From Fusobacterium sp. (GTDB taxonomy: Bacteria; Fusobacteriota; Fusobacteriia; Fusobacteriales; Fusobacteriaceae): 36,842 nucleotides of DNA. The translations under genes were made by a program, and so were the position numbers. Shown in pieces: positions 6,978 to 15,350 of the stretch; the first letter of the stretch is position 1, and every line of letters starts with the position of its first letter. The stretch covers positions 1-36,842 of the forward strand of contig NZ_JAGIRL010000011.1 in NCBI RefSeq assembly GCF_019012925.1, written 5' to 3'. The notes under the pieces were generated by a model. It saw only the letters and a list, made by a program, of their open reading frames with translations, did not search any database and was not told where the DNA came from.

Positions 6978-7006
6978 ATATTATCATATTTTTATTCTTT
7001 TTTCAA
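6978..7006 (-). promoter_or_regulatory. promoter of the guanine riboswitch transcript
   Basis: TTGAAA (7001-7006, minus strand), exactly 17 bases, then TAATAT (6978-6983) preceded by TGA as an extended -10. Transcription starts just before the aptamer and separates this gene from the CofE-like gene upstream. Confidence 0.75.
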
Positions 7007-7039
7007 GCTCTATATTTTAATGTTATAGATCTTAAAATA

Positions 7040-8233
7040 TTAGTCATCTATATAGTTGTCAAAATATCCTTGGATTAATATAATAGGTGTACCTTTATCT
7101 CCACTTCCTGAAGTTAAGTCACATAGTGATCCAATAAGATCTGTCAATCTTCTTGGAGTAGTTCCTTGAGTTATCATCTGTCCTTTTAGATCTGAATCTT
7201 TATTTTTAATAGCTTCAGCTACAGCTTTATGTAACTCTTCACCTTTTAAACCAGCTAAATCATTATCAGCTAAATATTTTAATTTTATCTCATTTGGTGT
7301 TCCCTCTAAACCATCAGTATATCCTGGTGATACAACTGGATCAGCAAGTTCCCATATCTTTCCTACTGGATCTTTGAACGCTCCATCTCCATAGACCATA
7401 ACTTCCATATCTTTTCCAGTTTTTTCTTTTAACATTTTTTGAATCTTTACAGCTAACTCTCTACAATCACGAGGGAATAGTTTGATACTATCCTCAGTAG
7501 CTTTATTTGATCCTAACAATCCATAATCTTCATTGTATCCACAACCATTTATAGATTCTGTTAATATCTCATCCATTCCATATACTATTTTTGCCCCTGA
7601 TTTTCTTAGTAATTTTTTAGTTCTCATACGAGTATGGATATCACAGTTTAATACACAATCTGTATATTTTAAGATTGCTGTAGGGTTGTTAGCAAAAATT
7701 ACCTCAACTTCTGCCCCTTGTTCTCTTATTAATTCAGAATAGTACTGAATATAGTTTACTCCAGTAAATACGTGTACTGGATTACCAAATTTCTCTGTAA
7801 ACTCAGCTTCAGTTAATACATCTGTCCAAGGGTTAACTCCTTTTTCATCTAATAAGTCATAATCTATAAAGTGGTTTCCTACCTCGTCAGATGGGTAACT
7901 AAACATCAATACAATCTTTTTAGCTCCCTTTGCTATTCCTTTTAAACATACAGAAAATCTATTTCTACTCAATATTGGGAATATCAATCCTATTGTGTTA
8001 TCTCCATATTTTGCTTTTACATCTGTTGCGATATCATCAATTGTAGCATAGTTTCCTTGAGCTCTTGCCACTATTGACTCAGTGATAGCAACTACATCTT
8101 TATTTCTTAAAGCTATATTATCACTTTCTGCAGCTGCTAAAACTGCATCTACTGTAAATTTAGCAATATCATCTCCCTGCTTAATGATAGGTGCACGAAG
8201 CCCTCTTGATATAGTTCCTACTAATCTACTCAT
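7040..8233 (-). CDS. coenzyme F420-0:L-glutamate ligase-like protein (CofE family)
   Basis: A 397-residue protein resembling the CofE/FbiB-type F420 gamma-glutamyl ligase family, longer than archaeal CofE (about 250 residues). The N-terminus GTISRGLRAPIIKQGDD resembles the CofE start where metal and GTP are bound; KDVVAITESIVARAQGN (about 45-61) is the best family signature, and later MVYGDGAFKDPVGKIWELADP fits the second half. True CofE adds glutamates to F420, but fusobacteria are not known F420 makers, so the real substrate is unknown. It may ligate glutamate to some other acceptor. GGAG precedes the ATG. It has its own promoter after the pgk terminator and stands alone. Confidence 0.75.
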   Translation of the reverse strand: MSRLVGTISRGLRAPIIKQGDDIAKFTVDAVLAAAESDNIALRNKDVVAITESIVARAQGNYATIDDIATDVKAKYGDNTIGLIFPILSRNRFSVCLKGIAKGAKKIVLMFSYPSDEVGNHFIDYDLLDEKGVNPWTDVLTEAEFTEKFGNPVHVFTGVNYIQYYSELIREQGAEVEVIFANNPTAILKYTDCVLNCDIHTRMRTKKLLRKSGAKIVYGMDEILTESINGCGYNEDYGLLGSNKATEDSIKLFPRDCRELAVKIQKMLKEKTGKDMEVMVYGDGAFKDPVGKIWELADPVVSPGYTDGLEGTPNEIKLKYLADNDLAGLKGEELHKAVAEAIKNKDSDLKGQMITQGTTPRRLTDLIGSLCDLTSGSGDKGTPIILIQGYFDNYIDD

Positions 8234-8281
8234 AATCTAACTCCTTCATTCCATTATATTTAAATATCTTAATACAGACCT

Positions 8282-8308
8282 ATTATAACATATTTTTTGA
8301 AAAAATAT
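8282..8308 (-). promoter_or_regulatory. extended -10 promoter with overlapping palindrome, upstream of the CofE-like gene
   Basis: The minus strand reads TGTTATAAT (8282-8290), an extended -10. Directly upstream is a 19-base palindrome, ATATTTTTT-G-AAAAAATAT (8290-8308), which overlaps the spacer and could be an operator or simply an A/T hairpin. A second TATAAT occurs nearer the gene at about 8257-8262. Confidence 0.4.
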
Positions 8309-8335
8309 TATCAAATTTTAAAAAAATAAAAGTAA

Positions 8336-8369
8336 AATAAAAAGGCTACTACAACTCTCTGTAGCAGCC
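8336..8369 (-). terminator. terminator of pgk
   Basis: The minus strand folds GGCTGCTACA (8360-8369) with TGTAGTAGCC (8344-8353), one G-U pair, followed by a T-rich tail (8336-8343 and beyond). It lies 16 bases after the pgk stop. Confidence 0.85.
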
Positions 8370-8385
8370 TCTATATTATAAGTTA

Positions 8386-9585
8386 TTATTTATTAGAAAT
8401 AGATTCTACTCCAGGTAATACTTTTCCTTCTAAGTACTCTAATGAAGCTCCTCCACCAGTAGAGATGTGAGTAAATTTATCAGCATATCCTAAGCTTATT
8501 GCTGCAGCTGCTGAGTCTCCTCCACCTATTATCGTAGTTGCTCCTTTTAAGTTAGCTATAGCTTCACAAACTCCAATAGTTCCTTTTGCAAAGTTAGGCA
8601 TTTCGAATACTCCCATTGGTCCATTCCATACAACAGTTTTTGCTCCAGAGATCTCTTTTGCAAATAACTCTACAGTTCCTTGTCCAACGTCTAATCCCAT
8701 TTGATCAGCTGGAATCTCATCTACTGATACAGTTGTATGAGCTGCGTCATTGTTAAACTCTTTAGCTACTACTGTATCTATTGGTAGAACTAATTTTCCA
8801 TTAGCTTTTGCTAATAACTCTTTTGCTAATTCTATTTTATCCTCTTCAACTAATGAAGTTCCTGTTGCTTTTCCTTGAGCTCTTAAGAAAGTGAACATCA
8901 TAGCTCCTCCAACTAAAACCTTATCAGCTTTAACTAGAAGATTTTCTATAACTCCTATTTTATCAGATACTTTAGCTCCTCCTAATATAGCAACTAAAGG
9001 TCTTTCAGGATTATCTACTGCTCCACCTATAAATTTGATCTCTTTTTCCATTAAGAATCCTGCTGCAGTTTTTCCTTCTCCTATGTTAGCAGCTATTCCA
9101 ACATTTGAAGCGTGTGCTCTGTGAGCAGTTCCAAATGCGTCATTTACAAATAGATCTCCTAATGATGCCCAGTATTTTCCTAATTCTGGATCATTTTTAG
9201 ATTCTTTTTTACCATCTAGATCTTCGAATCTTGTGTTTTCGAACATCATGATCTCTCCATCTTTTAATTCAGCTACTGCTGCTTCTAATTCAGCACCTCT
9301 TGTAGCAGGAACGAATTTAACTGATTGACCTAATAATTCAGCTAATCTCTCAGCTACTGGTCTTAAAGATTTTTTTGCTAAATCCTCTTCAGTTTTAACT
9401 TTTCCTAAGTGAGAGAAAGCTATTACTCTTCCTCCATTTTCTAATACATATTTTATTGTAGGTAAAGCTGCAACTATTCTATTTTCATCAGTTATTTTTC
9501 CATCTTTCATAGGTACGTTAAAGTCTACTCTCATCAATACTTTTTGCCCTTTAACAATTAAATCTGTAACTATTTTTTTAGCCAT
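8386..9585 (-). CDS. pgk: phosphoglycerate kinase
   Basis: A 399-residue glycolytic enzyme that transfers phosphate from 1,3-bisphosphoglycerate to ADP in the cytosol. Recognisable are the N-terminal [11 protein letters not shown] (substrate loop, about 19-29), SHLGK (58-62), [12 protein letters not shown] (about 115-126), [13 protein letters not shown] (about 148-160), the hinge/nucleotide region [11 protein letters not shown], and the C-terminal GGGDSAAA with [20 protein letters not shown] precedes the ATG. It follows gap in the same direction, with a terminator between the two, so the genes are probably linked by readthrough. Length and motifs are normal. Confidence 0.98.
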   Translation of the reverse strand: MAKKIVTDLIVKGQKVLMRVDFNVPMKDGKITDENRIVAALPTIKYVLENGGRVIAFSHLGKVKTEEDLAKKSLRPVAERLAELLGQSVKFVPATRGAELEAAVAELKDGEIMMFENTRFEDLDGKKESKNDPELGKYWASLGDLFVNDAFGTAHRAHASNVGIAANIGEGKTAAGFLMEKEIKFIGGAVDNPERPLVAILGGAKVSDKIGVIENLLVKADKVLVGGAMMFTFLRAQGKATGTSLVEEDKIELAKELLAKANGKLVLPIDTVVAKEFNNDAAHTTVSVDEIPADQMGLDVGQGTVELFAKEISGAKTVVWNGPMGVFEMPNFAKGTIGVCEAIANLKGATTIIGGGDSAAAAISLGYADKFTHISTGGGASLEYLEGKVLPGVESISNK

Positions 9586-9618
9586 TTAAATTGCCTCCCA
9601 TTGATAATATCTTTCTTT

Positions 9619-9645
9619 AAAAAAGCGGAACTCTAAAGTTCCGCT
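9619..9645 (-). terminator. intrinsic terminator between gap and pgk
   Basis: AGCGGAACT (9624-9632) pairs perfectly with AGTTCCGCT (9637-9645) and is followed on the minus strand by TTTTTT. It lies 37 bases after the gap stop and 34 bases before the pgk start, so it should reduce pgk expression relative to gap, unless pgk has its own promoter. A TATTAT at about 9605-9610 has no good -35. Confidence 0.85.
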
Positions 9646-9681
9646 ATTCTATTTCTATTTAGTTATTCTCTGATTAGTTAA

Positions 9682-10689
9682 TTATTTAGATAACTCAACA
9701 AATTTTTTAAGAGTTCTGATTAATTGAGAAGTATAAGACATTTCGTTGTCATACCAAGCTACAGTTTTAACTAATTGCTTGTCTCCAACTGTCATTACTC
9801 TTGTTTGAGTTGCATCAAATAATGATCCATAGTTGATTCCGATGATATCGCTTGATACTAACTCTTCTTCTGTATATCCGAATGACTCATTTGCAGCAGC
9901 TTTCATTGCAGCATTGATCTCTTCTACTGAAGTTGGTTTTGCTAAAACTGTTACTAATTCAGTTATTGATCCAGTAATTACAGGAACTCTTTGAGCAGCT
10001 CCATCTAATTTTCCTTTTAATGAAGGGATTACTAATCCGATAGCTTTTGCAGCTCCAGTTGTGTTAGGAACGATGTTTGCAGCAGCAGCTCTTGCTCTTC
10101 TTAAATCTCCTTTTCTGTGTGGACCATCTAATGTATTTTGGTCATTTGTATATGCGTGAATTGTTGTCATTAATCCTTCTACGATTCCAAAGTTATCCTC
10201 TAAAACTTTAGCCATTGGTGCTAAACAGTTAGTTGTACAAGAAGCTCCAGAAATAACTGTTTCTGTACCATCTAATATGTCGTGGTTTACGTTGTAAACT
10301 ACAGTTTTAAGATCTCCAGTTGCTGGTGCAGATATAACTACTTTTTTAGCTCCTGCTTTGATATGAGCTTCTGCTTTTTCTTTCTTAGTGAAGAATCCAG
10401 TACACTCAAGAACAACGTCTACTCCTAATTCTCCCCAAGGTAACTCTTCAGGGTTAGCTTTTGCAAAAGTTTTGATCTCTTTTCCATTTACTACGAAAGC
10501 ATCTTCTTTAACTTCGATAGTTCCATCGAATCTTCCTTGAGCTGAATCATATTTAAATAAGTGAGCTAACATGTGAGCATCTGTTAAGTCGTTGATTGCT
10601 ACTACATCAAACTCAGGGTTTCCTACCATTAATCTTAATGCTAATCTTCCTATTCTTCCGAATCCGTTAATTGCTACTTTAACTGCCAT
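9682..10689 (-). CDS. gap: glyceraldehyde-3-phosphate dehydrogenase (type I)
   Basis: A 335-residue NAD-dependent GAPDH that makes 1,3-bisphosphoglycerate, the substrate of the next enzyme, Pgk. The Rossmann start INGFGRIGR (7-15), the adenosine-binding acidic residue in INDLTD, the active site SGASCTTNC with nucleophile Cys151, the base His178 in [10 protein letters not shown], and the C-terminal WYDNEMSYT are all intact. GGAGG lies 7 bases before the ATG. A near-consensus promoter (10755-10783) drives it, with an inverted repeat directly upstream of the -35 that may bind a regulator. Confidence 0.98.
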   Translation of the reverse strand: MAVKVAINGFGRIGRLALRLMVGNPEFDVVAINDLTDAHMLAHLFKYDSAQGRFDGTIEVKEDAFVVNGKEIKTFAKANPEELPWGELGVDVVLECTGFFTKKEKAEAHIKAGAKKVVISAPATGDLKTVVYNVNHDILDGTETVISGASCTTNCLAPMAKVLEDNFGIVEGLMTTIHAYTNDQNTLDGPHRKGDLRRARAAAANIVPNTTGAAKAIGLVIPSLKGKLDGAAQRVPVITGSITELVTVLAKPTSVEEINAAMKAAANESFGYTEEELVSSDIIGINYGSLFDATQTRVMTVGDKQLVKTVAWYDNEMSYTSQLIRTLKKFVELSK

Positions 10690-10754
10690 TTCTATTCCTC
10701 CTAAAAATTTTTTTAACTATGTAAAATATTTTATGTTTTTCATCATCTACATAA

Positions 10755-10783
10755 AATATATAACAAGTTCAATTCTTTGTCAA
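10755..10783 (-). promoter_or_regulatory. strong promoter of gap-pgk
   Basis: Consensus TTGACA (10778-10783, minus strand), 17 bases, TATATT (10755-10760), about 65 bases before the gap start codon. Confidence 0.8.
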
Positions 10784-10816
10784 TTAACTCTTTTCTAATA
10801 ATTTCATTAGAGTTAA
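10784..10816. promoter_or_regulatory. inverted repeat adjoining the gap -35 box, possible operator
   Basis: TTAACTC at 10784-10790 is mirrored by GAGTTAA at 10810-10816, and inside it CTAAT/ATTAG pair again. It abuts the -35 hexamer, a position typical of regulator sites. It could also be a chance A/T palindrome. Confidence 0.4.
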
Positions 10817-10899
10817 ATTTCATCTTTTTACGATTATTTTTTAATCAGTTATATTTCGTGTTCTATGTAACTGTACTATTTTTTTCCAATATGAATAAT

Positions 10900-11769
10900 T
10901 TAGTTTTCTAGTAGTTTTTTCATATCTTCTGGGAGTTCCACTTCTACACTCTTTAGCTCTCCAGTTTCCACATCTGAAAATTCTGTTTTATAAGAGTGTA
11001 ACATCTGTCTATCTGCTCTCTTATCTGCTCCACCATAGAGTTCATCTCCCAAAAGTGGATAACCTTCTAAAGACATGTGTGCTCTTATCTGATGTGTTCT
11101 TCCAGTTAACAACTCTGCCTCTATTAATGTCAGATTTTTATCAGGGAATCTCTTTAGTACTCTTATTTTAGTTTGAGCACTCTGTCCTCCCTCCTCTTCC
11201 TTTAGTTCAACTCTTCTAAGTTCATCTCCAATTTTTCCAATTGGTCTATCTATTAAAAATTCATCTTTCTCTACAATTCCCAAAACAATAGCTTGGTAAA
11301 ACTTATTTACCACACCTTTCTCTTGAAGGTATGATTGAGCATAAGCATTTTTAGTTACTATTATTATTCCAGATGTATTCATATCAAGTCTATTATAGAA
11401 TCTTGGTACCATAATTTTACCTGTAGTTTGTAAAAAATAGTTTACCACACCATTAGCTAATGTCTTATCAACCTTTTTCTGAGTTGGATGTACTATTATA
11501 TACGGATCTTTATTTATAAGAAGTAAATTTTTATCCTCATAAGCTACCTTAATAGGTATATCCATAGGTTTTATCCCCGTCTCTTTCTCCTTCTCTCTTA
11601 TGTGTAGTCTATTTAATTTTCTTACCTTTTTGCTGTTGTTTTTTACTCTTTTTCCATTTAGATATATCTCTAAATTTCTCAAACCTCTTCCTGAATATCC
11701 CTTTGTCTCCTTGAGATATGTTCCTATCTCATAACCATCATACTCAGGCTCTATTATATATTTTTTCAT
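10900..11769 (-). CDS. RluA-family pseudouridine synthase
   Basis: A 289-residue RNA pseudouridine synthase: an N-terminal S4-like RNA-binding region (about 15-60, GRGLRNLEIYLNGKRVK) and a catalytic domain. The active-site motif usually written HRLDxxTSG appears as YNRLDMNTSG, with the catalytic Asp kept and the preceding His replaced by Asn. LLTGRTHQIRAHMSLEGYPLLGD is the usual second signature. The target uridine (rRNA or tRNA) cannot be told from sequence. I chose the ATG at 11769 over a TTG one codon earlier; both are within reach of GAGG. The gene stands alone, divergent from hemA. Confidence 0.9.
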   Translation of the reverse strand: MKKYIIEPEYDGYEIGTYLKETKGYSGRGLRNLEIYLNGKRVKNNSKKVRKLNRLHIREKEKETGIKPMDIPIKVAYEDKNLLLINKDPYIIVHPTQKKVDKTLANGVVNYFLQTTGKIMVPRFYNRLDMNTSGIIIVTKNAYAQSYLQEKGVVNKFYQAIVLGIVEKDEFLIDRPIGKIGDELRRVELKEEEGGQSAQTKIRVLKRFPDKNLTLIEAELLTGRTHQIRAHMSLEGYPLLGDELYGGADKRADRQMLHSYKTEFSDVETGELKSVEVELPEDMKKLLEN

Positions 11770-11861
11770 CAATTAATCCTCACACTATCATTCTTAATCA
11801 TATAAATTTTTTATCATTATTCGTTACTAATTTTCTAAATTATATCATATTTTTCAAATTA

Positions 11862-11893
11862 TTGTTAATTTTTTGTGAATAATATTATATAAT
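11862..11893 (+). promoter_or_regulatory. possible promoter of the hem operon
   Basis: TTGTTA (11862-11867) is followed by overlapping TTATAT, TATATA and TATAAT boxes at 17 to 20 bases. No choice is clear-cut. The following leader of about 70 bases matches no riboswitch that I recognise. Confidence 0.35.
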
Positions 11894-11969
11894 ATAACAG
11901 TATGATATAAGGTTGTTTTTATAAAAAATGTTGTTTAATTAAAGAAAGTATTTTAAGGAGAATATTTAA

Positions 11970-12977
11970 ATGTCACTAAAAATTGATGAGATTGTAGCCT
12001 TTGGAATTTCTCATAAAGAGCTTACAACTGAAGAGAGAGAAGTATTTATTCAGCAAAATCCTGCTGAGATTATTAATAAACTTTTTTTAGAAAAAAAGAT
12101 AAAAGGGTATATTAATCTATCTACTTGTCTAAGAGTAGAGTTTTATTTACAACTTGCCAACGATTTTTCAACAGAGGACTTACTTAGTGCATTTAAGGTA
12201 AAAAAGGGAATTTTTATTAAAAGAGGAGAGGAAGCTAGTGAGTATCTTTTCAAAGTTGCCTGTGGTTTTTTCTCAGTTATTAAAGGTGAAGATCAGATCT
12301 TAGCTCAGATAAAAAAAGCTCATGCCACTGCTTTAGAGGAGAAAACATCTTCTAAAATTCTAAATACCGTTTTCAATAAAGCTATTGATCTAGGTAAAAA
12401 ATTTAGAACAGAGAGCAAGATTTGTCACAATGCACTTTCATTAGAAGCAATATCTTTAAAATTTATTAAGGATTCTATTGGATTTCTAAGTGATAAAAAA
12501 GTTTTTATCTTAGGAGTTGGAGATTTAGCACAATCTATACTATATCTACTTGTTAAAGAGGGAGTCAAAAATATTACAATTACAAATAGGACTTATCACA
12601 AAGCCCTTGAAATTAAAAGTATCTTTGATGTTGACATTGTTTCTTTTGAAGAGAAACTTCAAACTGTTCCTGAAAATGATGTAATTATTAGTGTTACTTC
12701 TGCACCACACCTAGTTCTAAGAACTAATGATTTACAACCTTTACTAAATAAGGATAAAAAATATCTATTCCTAGATTTAGCTGTACCTAGAGATATTGAA
12801 CAATCTCTTGGAGATGCTGAAAATGTTTCACTTTTCACTTTAGATGATATTTGGGGAGTATATAATGAACATTTAGCAACTAGAGACTCTTTGATAGAGA
12901 GCTATAGTTTTATGGTTGACAAACAGATGGAAAATTTAAAAAAATGGTTTCAATATTATGAGGAGAGAACTGTATAA
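11970..12977 (+). CDS. hemA: glutamyl-tRNA reductase
   Basis: A 335-residue enzyme that reduces glutamyl-tRNA to glutamate-1-semialdehyde, the first step of C5 tetrapyrrole synthesis. The catalytic Cys53 lies in NLSTCLRVE; the family consensus is STCNR, so the Asn is Leu here. The tRNA/active-site segment GEDQILAQIKKA and the NADPH domain starting VFILGVGDLAQSILYLL are present. It is about 80 residues shorter than the usual 410-420, and the missing part is the C-terminal dimerisation helices. No frameshift is visible: the stop overlaps the hemC start (TAATGA). AAGGAG precedes the ATG. It is the first gene of a six-gene operon. Confidence 0.93.
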   Translation: MSLKIDEIVAFGISHKELTTEEREVFIQQNPAEIINKLFLEKKIKGYINLSTCLRVEFYLQLANDFSTEDLLSAFKVKKGIFIKRGEEASEYLFKVACGFFSVIKGEDQILAQIKKAHATALEEKTSSKILNTVFNKAIDLGKKFRTESKICHNALSLEAISLKFIKDSIGFLSDKKVFILGVGDLAQSILYLLVKEGVKNITITNRTYHKALEIKSIFDVDIVSFEEKLQTVPENDVIISVTSAPHLVLRTNDLQPLLNKDKKYLFLDLAVPRDIEQSLGDAENVSLFTLDDIWGVYNEHLATRDSLIESYSFMVDKQMENLKKWFQYYEERTV

Positions 12978-13876
12978 TGAAAAAAAAGATAGTTATTGGT
13001 AGTAGAGGAAGTCTTCTTGCACTTGCTCAAAGTGAAATGATAAAAAAAAGATTGGAAGATAACTTTCCTGAAATTGAATTTGAGATAAAAAAGATAGTTA
13101 CAAGTGGGGATAAAGATCTTGTAAGCAACTGGAATAATAGTGACAAGTCACTTAAAAGCTTTTTTACTAAAGAGATTGAGGTTGAACTTCTAAATGGTAG
13201 TATCGATCTTGCTGTACACTCTATGAAGGATATGCCTATTCTTTCTCCAGAGGGATTGATCTGCGGAGCAGTGCCAGATAGAGAGGATCCTAGAGATGTA
13301 CTTGTATCAAAAAGTGGAAAGAGCTTAATGGAATTACCAGAGGGAGCTATTGTTGGTACTAGCTCATTAAGAAGAACTATGAACCTTAAAAATTTAAGAC
13401 CTGACTTACAAATTAAACAACTTAGAGGAAATATACACACTAGATTAAATAAATTAAAAAATGAGGATTATGATGCAATTTTACTAGCAGCTGCTGGTTT
13501 AAAAAGAGTTGGATTGGAAAATGAGATCACTGAATATTTAGATCCAAATAGATTTTTCCCTGCTCCTGCCCAAGGAGTTTTACATATACAGTGTAGAGAA
13601 AATGATGAAGAGATAAGATCTATACTAAAATCTATACACAGAGAGGATATTGAAAGAGTAGTAGTTATTGAAAGAGAGTTTTCAAAGATCTTTGATGGTG
13701 GTTGTCACACTCCTATGGGATGCTACTCTGAAGTAAATGGAGATGAGATAACTTTCTCAGGTATATATTTTAAAGATGAGAAGGGGTATACTGCTCAAAT
13801 TACAGAAAAACTTAATAAAGGAATATGTGTAGCTCAAGCTGTAGCTGAGTGTATAAAGGAGAAAATCAATGGATAA
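12977..13876 (+). CDS. hemC: hydroxymethylbilane synthase (porphobilinogen deaminase)
   Basis: A 299-residue cytosolic enzyme that joins four porphobilinogens into hydroxymethylbilane. Key features are IGSRGSLLALAQ (7-18), the catalytic Asp85 in HSMKD, the cofactor-binding arginines in GTSSLRRTMNL and QLRGNIHTRL, and Cys243 in DGGCHTPMG, which carries the dipyrromethane cofactor. Start and stop overlap the neighbouring genes by 1 and 8 bases, so it is translationally coupled in the operon. Length is normal. Confidence 0.97.
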   Translation: MKKKIVIGSRGSLLALAQSEMIKKRLEDNFPEIEFEIKKIVTSGDKDLVSNWNNSDKSLKSFFTKEIEVELLNGSIDLAVHSMKDMPILSPEGLICGAVPDREDPRDVLVSKSGKSLMELPEGAIVGTSSLRRTMNLKNLRPDLQIKQLRGNIHTRLNKLKNEDYDAILLAAAGLKRVGLENEITEYLDPNRFFPAPAQGVLHIQCRENDEEIRSILKSIHREDIERVVVIEREFSKIFDGGCHTPMGCYSEVNGDEITFSGIYFKDEKGYTAQITEKLNKGICVAQAVAECIKEKING

Positions 13877-15335
13877 AAAAGGTAAAGTTTATATAATGGG
13901 TGCTGGACCTGGAGATGCAGAACTACTTACATTAAAAGGTAAAAGAGCTATTGAGGAAGCTGATTGTGTAGTATATGATAGATTAATTAATAATCGTATC
14001 CTTAACTATGCTAGAAAAGATGCTGAGATGATATATCTTGGAAAGGGAAACACTGAAGGTGGACTTATTCAAGATGAGATCAACGAAACAATTGTAAAAA
14101 AAGCTTTAGAGGGTAAAGTTGTAGCTAGAGTTAAAGGTGGAGATCCATTTGTATTTGGTAGAGGTGGAGAGGAGATTCAAGCTCTTTTTGAAAATGGAAT
14201 TGAGTTTGAAGAGATTCCAGGTATAACTTCATCTATATCTGTTCCAGCCTATGCTGGTATTCCTGTAACACACAGAGGTATGGCTAGATCTTTCCACGTT
14301 TTTACAGGACATACTATGGCTGATGGAGATTGGCATAACTTTGAAGCTATTGCTAAATTAGATGGAACTTTAGTATTTTTAATGGGAATTAAAAATTTGC
14401 CTATCATTGTTGGAGATCTTATAAAAAATGGAAAGGATTCTAAAACTCCTGTAGCTATCATTGAAAAGGGAGCTACTGCTGATCAGAGAGTTACTGTAGG
14501 TACACTAGAAAATATCATAGAGTTATCTCTAGAGAAGAAGATTGTTCCACCAGCTATCACTATTATCGGTGAAGTAGTTAACCTTAGAGATACTTTTAAA
14601 TGGTTTGAAACAACTCAACTTTTCGGAAAAAAAGTTTTAGTTACAAGAGATAGAAGACAAGCTGGGGAGTTCTCTAACAAGATTGAAAAAATGGGTGGAG
14701 TAGCTATTGAACTACCTTTTATAGAGATTGAATCGACTCTTGATAAATTGGATAGAGAGCAATTAAAGAGATACTCTGCTCTACTTTTTAATTCACCTAA
14801 CGGTGTTAGAGAGTTTATGAATAAAGTTGAAGATATTAGAGATATTGCACATTTAAAAATAGGTGCTGTGGGAAGTAAGACTAAAGAGTTATTAGAGGGA
14901 TATAAGATTAAAGCTGACTTCATTCCAGAGGAGTATCTAGTTGATAGATTGGCTGAAGAGTCTATTAAATATACTAATCCTGGAGATAGAATACTTATTA
15001 TCACTTCTGATATCTCACCTTGTGATGTTGATAAATTTAATTCTATATATAATAGAAATTTTGACAAGATTGTTGCTTATAAAACTAAAAGAATCATCAG
15101 AGATAAAAAAGAGGTGCTTTCAAACTTAAAAAAAGTTGAGATCGTTACTTTTTTAAGCTCTTCTACTGTTGATGCTTTTATGGCAAGTATTGAGAATGAT
15201 CTTGAAGCTGTTAAAGATATTAAATTTGCTTCTATTGGTCCAGTAACAAGTGACACTATGAGAAAATATGGACTTAACGTGGATTTTGAAGCAAAAGTTT
15301 ATGATGTTAATGGTATTATTGAAGCTATAAAATAG
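13869..15335 (+). CDS. cobA-hemD: fused uroporphyrinogen-III C-methyltransferase / uroporphyrinogen-III synthase
   Basis: A 488-residue two-domain protein. Residues 1 to about 243 are an S-adenosylmethionine-dependent CobA/SUMT: VYIMGAGPGDAELLTLKG, VVYDRLI, VARVKGGDPFVFGRGGEE, PGITS and PVTHRG are all present. Residues about 250 to 488 are a HemD-type synthase (LFGKKVLVTRDRRQAGEF, LLFNSPNGVREF, SSSTVDAF, ASIGPVTSDTMRKYGLNVD). The fusion makes uroporphyrinogen III from the HemC product and methylates it to precorrin-2 in one polypeptide, which commits flux to siroheme and cobalamin. Such fusions are common in clostridia and fusobacteria. It overlaps hemC by 8 bases. Confidence 0.96.
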   Translation: MDKKGKVYIMGAGPGDAELLTLKGKRAIEEADCVVYDRLINNRILNYARKDAEMIYLGKGNTEGGLIQDEINETIVKKALEGKVVARVKGGDPFVFGRGGEEIQALFENGIEFEEIPGITSSISVPAYAGIPVTHRGMARSFHVFTGHTMADGDWHNFEAIAKLDGTLVFLMGIKNLPIIVGDLIKNGKDSKTPVAIIEKGATADQRVTVGTLENIIELSLEKKIVPPAITIIGEVVNLRDTFKWFETTQLFGKKVLVTRDRRQAGEFSNKIEKMGGVAIELPFIEIESTLDKLDREQLKRYSALLFNSPNGVREFMNKVEDIRDIAHLKIGAVGSKTKELLEGYKIKADFIPEEYLVDRLAEESIKYTNPGDRILIITSDISPCDVDKFNSIYNRNFDKIVAYKTKRIIRDKKEVLSNLKKVEIVTFLSSSTVDAFMASIENDLEAVKDIKFASIGPVTSDTMRKYGLNVDFEAKVYDVNGIIEAIK

Positions 15336-15350
15336 CTAGGAGGATAGGAT

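Noticed and set aside
11894..11969. Riboswitch or T-box in the hemA leader
   Set aside because: The leader is only about 70 bases and shows no conserved cobalamin-box, T-box or other motif.
14615..15067. 150-codon minus-strand frame opposite cobA-hemD
   Set aside because: Shadow frame rich in Ser and Leu; the plus-strand gene is unmistakable.
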